DNA from: Mixophyes australis
Lineage: Eukaryota > Chordata > Amphibia > Anura > Limnodynastidae
Length of the DNA: 64,000 nt
Direction of reading: 5' to 3'
Assembly (NCBI GenBank): GCA_036250195.1
Contig: JAVHZZ010000005.1
Coordinates: 181,829,448 to 181,893,447 of the forward strand
A program made the translations under genes and the position numbers. Positions 22,884-33,914 of the stretch are shown one piece after another. The stretch's first letter is position 1. Each line of letters starts with the position of its first letter. Below the pieces are notes generated by a model. It was not told the origin of the DNA. It did no database searches and worked only from the letters and a program-made list of their open reading frames with translations.

Positions 22884-23544
22884 GTCTGTCAGTTTTGCTT
22901 TATATTTAATTACTGAATGGATTGCCAGATGGAAGAAGTTCAGATTAATTGGAAAGAACACTCAGAATGAAAATGGTTTCAAAATAAGTTTTATTTTAAA
23001 AAAGGTATTGTTTGTCTCTAACTTTCCTGTTCATTTGAGTATGATTCCTTTCATTACCAAGTGTCACTTTGACAATCATGCACATATGCGTTGCACTTAT
23101 TTTCTTACAGAAAGCAGCCATAGATTTCAAACCAGAAATGACACTTTCTAAAACTCTATGTAGTTCTGAAATATACAATGTGTGCCAAACTTTTCAGGTT
23201 AGGAAAGATCCCAGATGTTTACTTCCAGCTAGATATTTCAAGGAGTGCCAAATATATTTAAGATATTTCTTGGCATTTATTTTGGTGCAGGGAAGGAGTT
23301 GAAAAGCTGTGTTTTGCCACAATTACCTCTGCATCAAAACATTATTTATATTAATAGTTTTCAAGCGGTTTGTGTGCCACATCCTTAAACGCACAAAATC
23401 TGTTGTCTGCACTATGCCAAATTCTATATGGTACAAAATGTTAGTAGCACTAGTCAGGACATGGCCTCAAGACCCTTCCAAATGAACAAGCAGTAGCAAC
23501 GCCATGTTCTCCACCTCTTCCTTACTTTCTAATTGCAACTTATT
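22884..23544. other. No gene seen
   Basis: AT-rich sequence without recognisable structure. Confidence 0.5.
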
Positions 23545-24020
23545 AATTATTATCATTATTATTATTATTATTATTATTAACCTTTATTTATATAGCTTCA
23601 GTATATTACATAGAGCTTTATAGTGAATGCATATCATTCACATCGCTTCCTGCCCTAGTGGACCTTACAGTGTAAATTTGCTACAATGCCTCCACTCCAC
23701 CCCTCACACACACACACACACACACACCAGGGCAAGGGTTGGCTGGCCTGGGGGGCAGTGGGGCATCGCCCGCTGGACTGGTCCCATAGTAGGTGACCTG
23801 TTTTTTTCCATAAAATGTTCCTAATAGCATGTTGAGCTGAGTCTCGCACCCCAGGACTAATATTTTCCAGCCCCTGAATAGGTCCAGTTTTTTGGAGTGT
23901 GGGAGGAAGTTGGAGCACCTGAAGAAAACCCACACAAATACAGGGAGAACATACAAACTCCACAGAGATAGTGCCCTGGTTAGAATCAAGACCAGGGCCT
24001 CAACACTGTGAGGCAGCAAT
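23545..24020 (-). mobile_element. tRNA-derived SINE, interrupted by a MITE
   Basis: Read on the minus strand: a head region with gaggccctggtcttgattc, the conserved centre gtttgtatgttctccctgta...cttcctcccacactcc, a (TG)n stretch, tgtaaggtccactagggcagg, and an L2-like tail ending (AAT)n. The central block resembles the V-SINE core known in fish and amphibians. A hAT-type MITE sits between the (CA)n run and the central block. Confidence 0.75.
23728..23876. mobile_element. hAT-type MITE, relative of 2181-3730
   Basis: Starts caggg..ggttggctggcctgg and ends tattttccagcccctg; the interior ggtcccatagtaggtgacc and ttgagctgagtctcgcacccc match the family. No clear duplication, because the left flank is a (CA)n run. 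Confidence 0.75.
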
Positions 24021-24274
24021 TTAATCAGGAATGGAGCAATGATAATTGTAATGAATGATGGAAGTTAGCACATAACTACATTAGATTGTGCTTTGTGCAC
24101 TGTACATGAGTGTTATGTCCCTGAGTCTATCCAACACAATATGATCTGATTCAGGATGTGCTGTTCTCTTCAATTCCTAGTGTTCCATCTGTACAAGTTA
24201 GTCCATATGATAATGGATGTTGTAAATATAAATATAAAGTATACAGGTACATTTTTGACAAACTGAACAGACCA

Positions 24275-24426
24275 TGGGGTAAATGTATTAACTTATTATT
24301 TTTTCAACTCGCCGCTTTTCGCCGAGTTTGCGGTGAAAATTTATGCCATTGCCGCTTTAAGTTTTCACTGCAAACTCACTGAATAGCGGCAAGTAGAAAA
24401 GATCGTAAGTTAAAACATTAACCCCA
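24275..24426. mobile_element. 152-bp MITE (TGGGGTAAATGTATTAACTTA ends)
   Basis: Left tggggtaaatgtattaactt and right aagttaaaacattaacccca are inverted copies; the interior has inverted gccgctt/aagcggc-type words. The target duplication is unclear. Confidence 0.7.
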
Positions 24427-24513
24427 TGACAGAATCTGATTGAGTGTGTGGTCATCATTCAACCGCACTTCTTGTTCACAATAGGGTCCAGCCTTTTAGC
24501 CCAAGCACTAGTA

Positions 24514-24675
24514 GATTATTATTATCCTTTATTTATAAGTCACCAACATATTACGTAGCACTGTACATTGAGGACGTCATGATAAAAATAAATAACATAT
24601 CATATATTTATAGAACTTACAATGAGATGAAACAGAATGTAAATATAGCCCTGCCCAAATGAGATTACAATCTAA
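24514..24675 (-). mobile_element. SINE/L2-type 3' region
   Basis: (ATT)n, then atcctttatttataagtcaccaacatattacgtagcactgtac and ..ccctgcccaaatgagattacaatctaa. On the minus strand this is the usual ttagattgtaa...gggcaggg...gctacgtaatatgttgg...ataaat tail. It is joined on the right by the next MITE. Confidence 0.75.
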
Positions 24676-24868
24676 AGGGCATATTCTTTTGTTGAATTTC
24701 CCCACGGCGTTAAAAGTATTACTGTTATTACGGTAATACTAAGCCAGATTTCAGCTCGCAGCTCCCTGAGCCGCGAGCTGATATCCAGCGTGAAAGGTAC
24801 CGTAATGACGGTAATAGTGTGCGCACCACGATACTTTCGCCAGTAACGCCAACAACTGAATATGCCCC
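24676..24868. mobile_element. Palindromic MITE (GGGCATATTC ends)
   Basis: Ends agggcatattc...gaatatgcccc; interior attacggtaat on both arms and a central agctcgcagctccctgagccgcgagct palindrome. TAA on both sides (24673-24675 and 24869-24871) is a 3-bp duplication. Confidence 0.8.
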
Positions 24869-24871
24869 TAA

Positions 24872-25888
24872 GAATTAAATCTGCTAGTTGGAAAAGTGTG
24901 TGGCTGCTGAAAAGTGGAAGCGTTACCAACCATCAATATTAAAAGAGCCATTGGTGACTGAGATTTCTGTGCAGCATCAGGTGCTGCGGTACGGTTACAA
25001 TGAGGAGAGCTAGGGGAAGGGTGAGACATGAAAAGGTTACTTATCATTGTATAAATGTTAAGACCACCTTCTTCCTCTGCATAAGGTATTTGCTTATGAG
25101 ATGAATGGGTACTGTGGTTATTTGACAGCTCCAAGTAACTGTATGCTCTATTTTTCTATAGCATCATGGACACTGCTGGACACAGAGCCAGGACTCTTGC
25201 TCCCCATAATCCCAGAAGCTGTGGCAACAATTCCTGCAACCAGGGAGGCTACGGAGATCAACAAAGGAGGAACAGAGATGGCAACAACAATGACACTTGA
25301 ACTCTCTGTGTCCAGGAGCTGATCCAGATCTTCCCAACAGCCTTGGTGTTGGTGTGATGAGACTTCTCAACATCACAATTTGTAACTGTTTTATATATGT
25401 GATAAGATAATTATGTGGGAGGTATGCGAAGAGTTGATCCATATTTCATCCATCAATAACTGCCATCTGCATGAATGAATCCTTCTGCGTTGCCACACAC
25501 ATGTTTGACTGCACTAGACATAAATCCAGCTACTTTTATGCAGTATATTAGTGAATGTGATTAATAACTTTTTTATGCAATGCAACAAAATATTTTCGAT
25601 TTGGTGGTCTTTTAATGGACATGAGAAACAGTTATGTGTATTTTTGATACAATGTTATTCCCATAGGAAACTGCAAACAGCATTACCAAGCAGGCAGTAA
25701 AATGATCCAGTTCGTCCAATCTTTCTAGGAAAAATAGTACCAGGTCTAAAAGTTTCAGATCACGTTACAAACTTTCTAAAAGTTCCAGGTTGTCAAAACT
25801 CACCCCTGTAGTTAGTGCTCTGCGCAGGTACAAAAGGCACACACAACCTGAAAGAACTCTAACTTTGTGCATTGGAATGCCTTATTTC
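24872..25888. other. No confident gene; small open frame 25166-25300
   Basis: A 44-codon plus-strand frame MDTAGHRARTLAPHNPR.. rich in Asn, Gly and Arg towards its end follows a pyrimidine-rich stretch ending in ctatag. It could be an exon fragment or chance. The rest is unremarkable. Confidence 0.25.
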
Positions 25889-26198
25889 AGGGGCAAACGC
25901 AGGATTTGTAGAGGGGGGTTTCCACATTATGCGGCCAGTGGGCGTGACAAGCATGCATGTGGGCGTGTCTATAATATTAGACAGTGCTTGGCTGCTCTCC
26001 AACTCTTCCTATTCCCATAATATACAGGGGCATTGCTTCGTGCACTACTGTTAGGTGCACGCAGCTCTCCCTTTTCAAGCAGAGCCATGTGAAGCGGGGG
26101 CAAGGTCCAGTCACCTCAATTATACAGTGCCCCAGGCTTGGAGGGGGTTTTCCAGGCACTAGGTACCCCCCCCCCTCCCCCCGCCGGTTTGCCTATGT
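25889..26198. mobile_element. Repeat element with CAGGGGCAAAC / GGTTTGCCTATG ends
   Basis: The ends are imperfect inverted copies, and the motif aggatttgtagaggggggtttcc recurs in altered form at 48310-48350 (aggatttttaaggggggggtttcc). Probably a hAT-like family; no duplication was confirmed. Confidence 0.45.
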
Positions 26199-28299
26199 AT
26201 TTATATATTTATTAAAACCAGTGGTTCTTAAACCAGTTCGCAATAAAGCAACCACTGAAATACAACAGCATTTGTATGTCTAGAGCATAAACTGTTCATT
26301 CTGCTCCTCACATTATATCACTGCACCTGTCACATGCAGCATGTCCTTCACATGCATCTCCTTAAATATTCAGTGCTGTTGTGAACATCCTCTTAATCTG
26401 ATTGGATACAGATTGTTGTGTATCAAACCACTTCAACACTGGGGACACAGACAAGCAGGAGACTGATAACAGAAAATGTGCTCTGACCCTAGTCAAAAGC
26501 ATCTTAAAAATTTGTGCACAAATGACTGCTAAATATGTACTAGATGGAAAAACTTGTTTTCTTGGTTTAACTAAGTTTGCTTTCAAGGATAAATATTGTG
26601 CGTTACTAGGCCCCACGCCTGATAACTTCAGATAACTTTTGCTACTGGGGGTATATGAGATTCAGCAATCTGCTCCAGATTTTCAAATTAATTAGTTTAA
26701 AGACTGGCTCTATAAATATCTTTATAACTTTATTACACAAGGATTTCTCAAGTTATGGCCTTGTTTCTGTTGCACCTGTTAACCACTTATTGTATCCGAC
26801 CACATCATGTGTCACTATCCCTAAAAACTGGCAGAATGTATGCGGTTACATTTCCACTCATTATGATAGGGTAATGTTAACAATTATTCCATGATTATTA
26901 GTACTTTTATATGACATATCTTCTGTATATGTGTGTGTAACATGGTCATTCTTAAAACAAAATAGAACATTAGTTTCCAACTGCACAGGTCCAATTGCCA
27001 AGGGAAGCATCACAGGTAAGGTGAGGCAAAGCAAGACCTGGGCTGTCTCCTCTACCATTGCCAGAAAGTCTCACTCCTTTATTTGCATTAATAGAATTAA
27101 CTCTCCAAGTTCTGGGTGATGGAACTAACTTGTTGAATATATTTGCAACTTGCTGGATTTTGATTTGTGATGTGATTTCATTCAGTAGCAGCCTGTGAAT
27201 TGTTGGATGACCTAATATATACTCAGATATATTTATGTTTTTAAGTTGCATTTAATTAGGCACCTGTGACCAATTTCTAATCCTTTCAGTTTAGCAGGTG
27301 TAATTCATTACTAGAAGGGTCAGTTTAAGTAGGCAAAGAAAAGTTGTATGGTAGTTGTAAATCCGCGTTTGAGATGTGAAGTGCCTCACCCTGCGAGAAC
27401 AATGATAGGATGCTACTTTGTTGCAACAGGCAGTTATAGAAGAAGCAGCCACAGCAGGCTCAGTAACACGTCCCCAGGAGATGAAACACGTGATGGTTTC
27501 TTTTATCAGGGAGGGAGGGAGAGAGGGCGCATGAGAGGGAGAATAAGTAAACTGCAAAAGAAAAAAAAAAAAGTGAAAAGTCCCTAACCTGCTCTACCTG
27601 CCTCCCCAGGTTCCTCCTCCACCATCCTCCATAGAGGTCAGCTGATCTGCTCTGATCCACTTGCTGCTCTTGAGGAGCAAGTGTGGAGGAAGGAGAGATA
27701 ACGTGAGACCTGTGAACTTTGCACATCCAGACAGAATTCTTTTCCTTTACACAGCTCTTCCTCTCATGCAACGCTGTATGGTCTCCGCCCTGCTCAACCT
27801 TACCTGCAAAAACACCTCATAAGGCTATCAGCAGAGGGAGGTGCAGCCCACTCCCCTCCACAGTATCCTGTGCACATCAGTCAGGGACCACTCACATATT
27901 TCTACAGGAAACGTGGATGGTTTTTGCTGTTCATGTCAATATATTTTGACCTTTGTAGTGGTGACATTTTACACAGAACTTTCAATCGAGTGGAGCAGCA
28001 CAGAGATACATTGCAGCTTTTCACAGGCTTTATTGTAAAAAAAAACCAAATCACCATAAAGTAGTCTGTTTATTGCTCCCTTATTAGCTTTTCATTAAAT
28101 AACTTTTTTCTCAGCATTATCCAAAATCAACAGGTAGTTGTAGTGATGTCAATGCCAATACACTTATTTTATGACGTGCCTGCCTCATTAGCAAGGTTTT
28201 CGCCATTATCATTTAACAGCCTGATAATGTTGTGATGAAATGGAGCAAAGTTAAAAGAAAAAAAACTTTTACAAAAAAAAAAAAAAGTTGTGACCCAAT
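26199..28299. other. No gene seen; sequence upstream of the candidate first exon
   Basis: AT-rich to about 27.5 kb, then a more G- and C-containing stretch (27570-27880) with ctcctcctccaccatcc and aggaggaaggagag-type purine/pyrimidine runs. Part may be promoter-proximal DNA for the exon that follows, but no TATA box or defined promoter is visible. Confidence 0.35.
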
Positions 28300-28474
28300 G
28301 TTAGAGATGATGTTGCTTTTTTTTTTTCCCCTCCCCTCCCCCACCTCCTCCTCTCTCCTCTGTCTCTCCGCCCTCTTGACTCTCCTTCCCCTTCCTTGTT
28401 AAAGTCTCTCTACCAACCAGCTTTGAGCAGCAACAGCAGCAGCACCAAGAGCAGCATTTTGCCTGCAGGACCTG

Positions 28475-28555
28475 ATGCTCATCCATATTAAACTGGCTGA
28501 GCTCAGGAATCCAGCCAGATCATCTCCTCCTAGAGCAAAGTTTATTTTTAACTAG
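28475..28555 (+). CDS. Upstream ORF, 26 codons
   Basis: MLIHIKLAELRNPARS.. ending in TAG at 28553, wholly inside the candidate 5' leader. If the exon is transcribed, it could affect translation of a downstream frame. Coding status unproven. Confidence 0.25.
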   Translation: MLIHIKLAELRNPARSSPPRAKFIFN

Positions 28556-28575
28556 CGAGCACCACCAGGTCCTGG

Positions 28576-28665
28576 ATGGTGCTGCTGTTAGCACTGTGGC
28601 CTCACGTAGAAAGGACTATCAAACTTTCCCACTACCACACTAGAAAAAAAAACTTTATTTTTTAA
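28576..28665 (+). CDS. Upstream ORF, 29 codons
   Basis: MVLLLALWPHVERTIK.. ending in TAA at 28663. The hydrophobic start resembles a signal peptide, but the frame is short and ends in an A/T-rich run. Probably an untested upstream ORF in the same leader. Confidence 0.2.
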   Translation: MVLLLALWPHVERTIKLSHYHTRKKNFIF

Positions 28666-28765
28666 CTTTTTTTTTTTTTGGCCCATTTTTTTTTGTACTT
28701 CACTCCCTGATTACTACTTGATCTTCCTGGTTTGCAACAAATGAGATGAAGACATCCCTCTTAAG

Positions 28766-31022
28766 GTAAGTTTAAAACAAAGTTTTGTAAACCTATTTAA
28801 AGTCTATTTTTTGCCTTCTGCTGTGCATCCCTTAACCCCTTCACTTCCAGAAACGTAAGTGTAGATGTGTGATGGGATTGTTAGATCGTACAGATGGGGA
28901 TAGTTTAGCTTCTCTGCCTTTCTGAGAGACCTCCTCTCCCTTTCCCTGTCTACGTCTATTGCATCCTCCATGTATCTTCCGTGCGTTCTCTGATACCACT
29001 TGCTGTGTGCGAGAGAGGTGGGGGGTGCATGACTGTTGGCCTTGACAAACTTTCCACCCCTGGTAATTCTCAGAGAGAGAGGATTGTTTTTTTTTGTCTT
29101 GTGGACTATGAGACACTTAAAGTAATTTAGTACGGACGTATTTTGTGCGTGGACATAGCATCTGTTCCGTGCTGAGTACAGTATGTAAAGTCTGTATCAC
29201 ACGTAGCAGGGACTAAGCCACGATCGTCGTCATGAGTACAGGAAGGAGACTGGCATCAAAGCAGAGATGGGGGGTGATGTTGTGAGTGGTGGGAGAAGAT
29301 AGCAAAACCTTTCATTTTTAAAGTTTGTTTTTGTTACTTTGCTGGAGCTTTAATAAGAACCCTGTTCCTTACTCCTCCTCCCAGCATCCATCTCTGCCTA
29401 GATGCTCGTTTGCTGAGCTGGTCATCATCCAGCACATCTTGTCCAGAGAAAAGATCGCTTTAGTAGTAGTATTTGTTGACGCTGAAATGTGTATCATTAG
29501 CTCTGTGCATTCTGTAGGAAACTTTTTATTTAATTTTATTTATTTATTATTTTTTTTTAAATAATATTTTTATTCTCTTGGCTGCTGACTTTATGCCCCC
29601 AAGTAGATAACTAGTCCAGACTCGTCTCTTAGGAGACTGTGACCTTAATGGTTGCTAAGAATCAGGGCATTTTTTTTGTCTTCTACTCCGGTGTGTCAGT
29701 GGTGGAGGAAGATAGAGATGGAGACTTTGAAACGAACACTCACTTTCTTGGCTGTTTGTTGGAAAGTTTCTATAGTTTGGCCAAGTTGATTTTTTTTAAT
29801 TTTCCTGTTCTGGATTGCTGTTGGGGGCACTGTCTTTATTTGATGAGGATTGAAAAACTTTTGTAGGAGTTTTTTTTCTCTCTATTTCCTCTTCCTCCTC
29901 ATGCACTGAAAAAAAATGAGTGCTGCCATTAGGCTTGCTGGCTAATGTGTCATTTGTCATCTTTTACATATATTGTATTGTGATGTATGCGTGTTGTTGT
30001 GTTTGTGGAGTGTGTGTATAGTTGATCAAATCCAGAATTTGCTGTTGGTGTTGCCTCTGTAAGGCATCCTTGATGAGTTATAAAAGGAGGAGGAGAAAGA
30101 GCATTTCTCCTGTTTCAGCAGATCTGTCCTCCCCTGCTCCTTACTGGTTAGGAGATAGAAGGAGCCCAGATCCGGATGAGCAGTTCACATTCCATTACGA
30201 AATTCTACACGGCTTAAGAGCCAGCACAGCAGCACCAACATACATACTGTGCACTAAGTTAGGGGAGGGAAGTGTATCTGATGGAGGGTACTCACTCTCT
30301 TCTCCCAAATTAACCCCTCTATTGCTGAGCCACTTCATGCCTGACACTCTGACCTCCATGTTGGCATGTGACATGCAATCTTGTTCTATTAAAGGGATAG
30401 CATGTAAAGTTATACAACCGTATTAACTACCAGAATTATGGTATTCAAGTATATTTCTTATTAGCCTATATTAATAAGGGAATTTCCTTTAAAATATATT
30501 AACCTTAATTCATACACATTGCATATGCTTCATTTAGCTTTGACATGAGTAGCATTGTAGATATATCATATGACCCACTTATAGTTTTTTACCCATTCCA
30601 TAACTTAGTAGTTGACTGGTGAAGAGTCATTTGCTGCTGCGTAGAAACACATCCATCATGTTTCCTGGACAGTTCTGCTGTTTCATCTCTGACACACCTT
30701 TGCTAGAGTATGAGTTTTCAGTGAGCAAATTTTCCCTTGTTATATTTCTTGTACTGATGTACCCTTTCCATCAGTCTGGATTACATTGTAGTTGTGTAAC
30801 CTACTATCTTTGTTTCTTTACTTGTGTCATGCAAGTCAAAGTCAGATGGTCTGAAGTTTGCATGTAACCCTTCTTTTGCCAGATGGAAGCTTAGATTATC
30901 ATTAAAGCCACGGAGTGCTTAATATGAGAGCATCAGCTAGTTTGTAGTCTGTCATCTTTGCTTCTAGCAGATGATGAGAAAGTATTCTTATTCCATTTAC
31001 AAGTAAAATGTAACATATATAA
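28766..31022 (+). other. Intron-like; 134-codon frame at 30022-30426 not supported
   Basis: Begins with the donor gtaagt and continues as T-rich, low-complexity sequence. The 134-codon frame (MIKSRICCWCCL..) has no family resemblance and no flanking splice logic that I can see. Confidence 0.4.
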
Positions 31023-31168
31023 TGGGGGCATCTCCCTATTGGGCCGATCCCATAGTGCGCTACCTTGGGCTGGGCCACCTGAATTTTTTTTTATTCTTTT
31101 AAAATGATTCTAATAGGCTACTGAGCCGAGTCTTGCCCCCCAGGCTAAAATTTGCCAGCCAGACCCTG
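31023..31168. mobile_element. hAT-type MITE, left end truncated
   Basis: gggccgatcccatagtgcgctacc...ctaataggctactgagccgagtcttgccccccaggctaaaatttgccagcc: the uninterrupted version of the element at 2181-3730, which shows where that copy was split. Confidence 0.8.
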
Positions 31169-32337
31169 TTCTGAGTAGACTAGCTAGTCTGTGTTAGAGC
31201 TTAGTTATGTCGTACAGCCTATAGCCTGTTTAAGTACATCGGTTGGTACATGGATGATCCTTTCAGTTTCAGAACAGTTTGCAGTCCATGAACTGCTTTC
31301 CTGCTCTGAATGAGTTACAGGTCTGCAGATTTTTTTTTTCTCTCTGTTTGTTTTACATTTGTTGTAGGCATGCTGGGTGTGTGGAGGATGCTTCCATTTT
31401 CTCTGAGTAACCTGCATGTGTTGTACTTTCTGTACTGACCTTGTAGATATGTTGTTCTGCGGAATTGTGACACTTTTACTAAAATAAGTGAGCAGCTGTA
31501 GGTGGAGACTGAGTTTTGTGTGTGTAGTTGTTTCAGGGTGAAATCTACAAACTTATCAGGTGTCCCTCCTAGTGTTTTAACCTGGCTTTTTTTTTTTTCA
31601 TTTACAAGGACATTTAGGAAGGATTTTACATTTAAAAAGAGCAGTTGTGTTTGTTTCTCTATAGTGAAGAAAAACAAACAAAGTCCTTTTTAGATGGTGG
31701 TATTCATTATCCCTTTTAAAAGAAGGTGGTGCTCTGAAGGTCATTGGATAAGTGTTGCTAAGCAGCTAAACAGAAGTGAGCTAAAATTAACCCTCATATC
31801 TTGGCTAAAGGCAAGATGTATATTTTTTTTAAATAAAAATGTTTAGTTGGTTAAAAATTATTGACTTGTGGCCATTGGTTAATAACTTTGATGCTTTTAA
31901 CTGAAAACATGAAGTTTTGTCAGATGCTTCAAGTGGTCTGGTAAACATGTAGAGGTGAATAAACTTATGCTAGTAGCATTATTTAATATGCCACAAGGTG
32001 AGCGTTGGATGTACTCCATTTTGTTTAATTTCAATTACAAAAGTTGGCACTGCCCATGCTGACAAAGACGGTACTGGCATAATTGTGTATATGACATCTA
32101 CGCCTCCTTACAACCAGAGAGACAGAAGGGGTGGTCTAACGTTGGCCTCGTACAGTAAAGGGTGTGTTCATGCAAATCTTGCTGAGACATATCAGCATAC
32201 AAACGCGTATATGCCTGTCAGTAGCCGTATCTTTTGCACCTGAAATGAATTAGATTATTTATTATGCTGTTGTGTTGGTTGTTTTTTTTTTGTATAATTA
32301 AAAAGTGGTATTCTGTTAATTTGATAACCATTCATGA
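31169..32337. other. Intron-like, nothing recognised
   Basis: AT-rich sequence without coding or repeat structure that I can name. Confidence 0.5.
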
Positions 32338-32345
32338 GGTTAAAA

Positions 32346-32564
32346 CATACTTGCCGACTTTTGGCAAGTTGTATCCGGCAGAGCGGAGTGTCTAGAGGGC
32401 TGGCCGCAGTGAATCGCGTCATTTTGGCCGTTATGTCATGGGGGCGGGGCCAAAATGACGCAATTCACCACGAATCGGGAGATTTGCCAGCTTTCCCGGG
32501 AGTCCGTGAGACCGACCCGAATTTCGGGAGTCTCCCGGACATTCCGGGAGAGTTGGCAAGTATG
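32346..32564. mobile_element. 219-bp hAT-type MITE (CATACTTGCC family)
   Basis: Ends CATACTTGCC...GGCAAGTATG are perfect inverted repeats, flanked by the 8-bp duplication ggttaaaa (32338-32345 and 32565-32572). The interior has a second inverted pair (aatgacgcaattcac / gtgaatcgcgtcatt). Confidence 0.92.
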
Positions 32565-32572
32565 GGTTAAAA

Positions 32573-33487
32573 TCTTATTGAAAGACATGCATTATGCAAT
32601 ATTGGAATATCAAGGACCGTTTTTGAAATGTTGGCTCTTGTGAAACGAACATGAGTGATACTGCTATTAGTGGTGCTTCTTGTTTTTTTTTGTTAGGCCT
32701 CTATAGTGATGGAGATGGAGTTTATTTTTAGGGGATTTAAAAAGTTAATTTCCTAAATAACTCTTTGTCATACAATTAAAACCCCCACCCCAGCCCCCAC
32801 CTCCCACTCCCAGTATTGAAGGAGTTAACCAGTTGTGTACAATGCAGACTGCTTAAAGGCAGACTTTGCCCACCAGGTTTATTACCTGCCAGTCTACAGA
32901 GACAAAAAAAGCAAAATGAATCATTGTTCTAACATGCTGTAAAGGGTGGGACATATTCCTGATCCTGTTATCTGCAATCAGGTAAAGGATGTATGTTTCC
33001 CAGAATAAGATGGAGGTATAGAGAGAGCAGGTCTTTTGAAAAGTGTCTTTCAGATCTCATATCATTTTTCCTGTTCATATAATTTCAAGCTCTTTCACAC
33101 ATTTGAGGTTTTCATCTGGAAAATTCTAAAAAATGGACGAGTAAAAAATCAATGGAACCATTCATTCTCTTACGTTGGCAAATGCAGGACGTTGAGATGG
33201 TTACCCTGCGTCAAATTTGTTTGAAAAATCCATTAATTTTGACACATTTTACTGCATTTTTCCTCCCAATATATAGATCACATAAGTGTGAATAAGCTCT
33301 TGCAAATTTTTGCCACAAATGACAACACGTTAAATTTTGCTGATAGAAGATGAGCTAGTAGCTACCGTATTTTATACTCCTCCCAGGACCATAGTTAAAT
33401 TGGCTGTTTTGTTGTTGAAATGTTAAAAAAAAACAAAAAACAAAAAAACAAATGACCGCATAGGGAAGATACGCTAATCAAAAGTGC
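32573..33487. other. Intron-like, nothing recognised
   Basis: The stretch 32860-33010 is less AT-biased than its surroundings and might be a conserved non-coding element, but this cannot be judged from one sequence. Confidence 0.4.
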
Positions 33488-33490
33488 TTA

Positions 33491-33911
33491 AGCTGGGTAC
33501 ACACTACAGAAATTTCGACCAACTTTTTATGCCAAGCGATTTTACATGCGATCGATGTTCCGATCGCTCGGTCCATGGACTGCATACACACTAGCCTTGT
33601 TTAGGACGATAAAGGGAAGAGCGGACGTCCCTTTAGCAACTTTTTACAGCCATGTTGTCTTAAGCAATGACTGTAATTTCATACTCACTGTTGTGGATCG
33701 GTCGGAAGTTTATACACACTACACAGCGGAAACGAGATTGGAACGAAAATATTAAACGGTACGACCAACCAAATGAAGCGATAATCGTCCGTTTGGGCAG
33801 ACTTTCGACCATCGTGTCACTGCACACACTGACCCGAGTTTTGAACGAGCGGTCGTATGTCGGCTGTTTTAGCCGATTATTGGGCGAAAACAGTGTAGTG
33901 TGTACCCAGCT
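33491..33911. mobile_element. 421-bp MITE with TTA duplication (PIF/Harbinger-like)
   Basis: Ends AGCTGGGTACACACTAC...GTAGTGTGTACCCAGCT, flanked by TTA (33488-33490 and 33912-33914). A 3-bp TTA target is typical of PIF/Harbinger. The interior has gatcgatgttccgatcg-type words and no open frame of interest. A same-length copy lies at 60598-61018. Confidence 0.88.
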
Positions 33912-33914
33912 TTA

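Larger units (their letters stand above)
28310..28765 (+). other. Candidate first exon (5' UTR) with strong splice donor
   Basis: A pyrimidine-rich block (cccctcccctcccccacctcctcc), then cagcaacagcagcagcacc and about 300 bp of mixed sequence unlike the AT-rich surroundings, ending in AAG|gtaagt at 28765/28766, a near-consensus donor. The start of transcription is not visible; 28310 is only the edge of the T/C-rich block. Two short upstream ORFs occur (28475-28555, 28576-28665). A further ATG at 28746 (MKTSLL) runs open into the donor, leaving phase 2. This looks like the leader of a gene with a very long first intron. I do not recognise the gene; its main coding exons may lie beyond the window. 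Confidence 0.5.

Noticed and set aside
30022..30426. 134-codon plus-strand frame
   Set aside because: No family resemblance and no promoter or splice support. It lies in the putative first intron and is likely chance.
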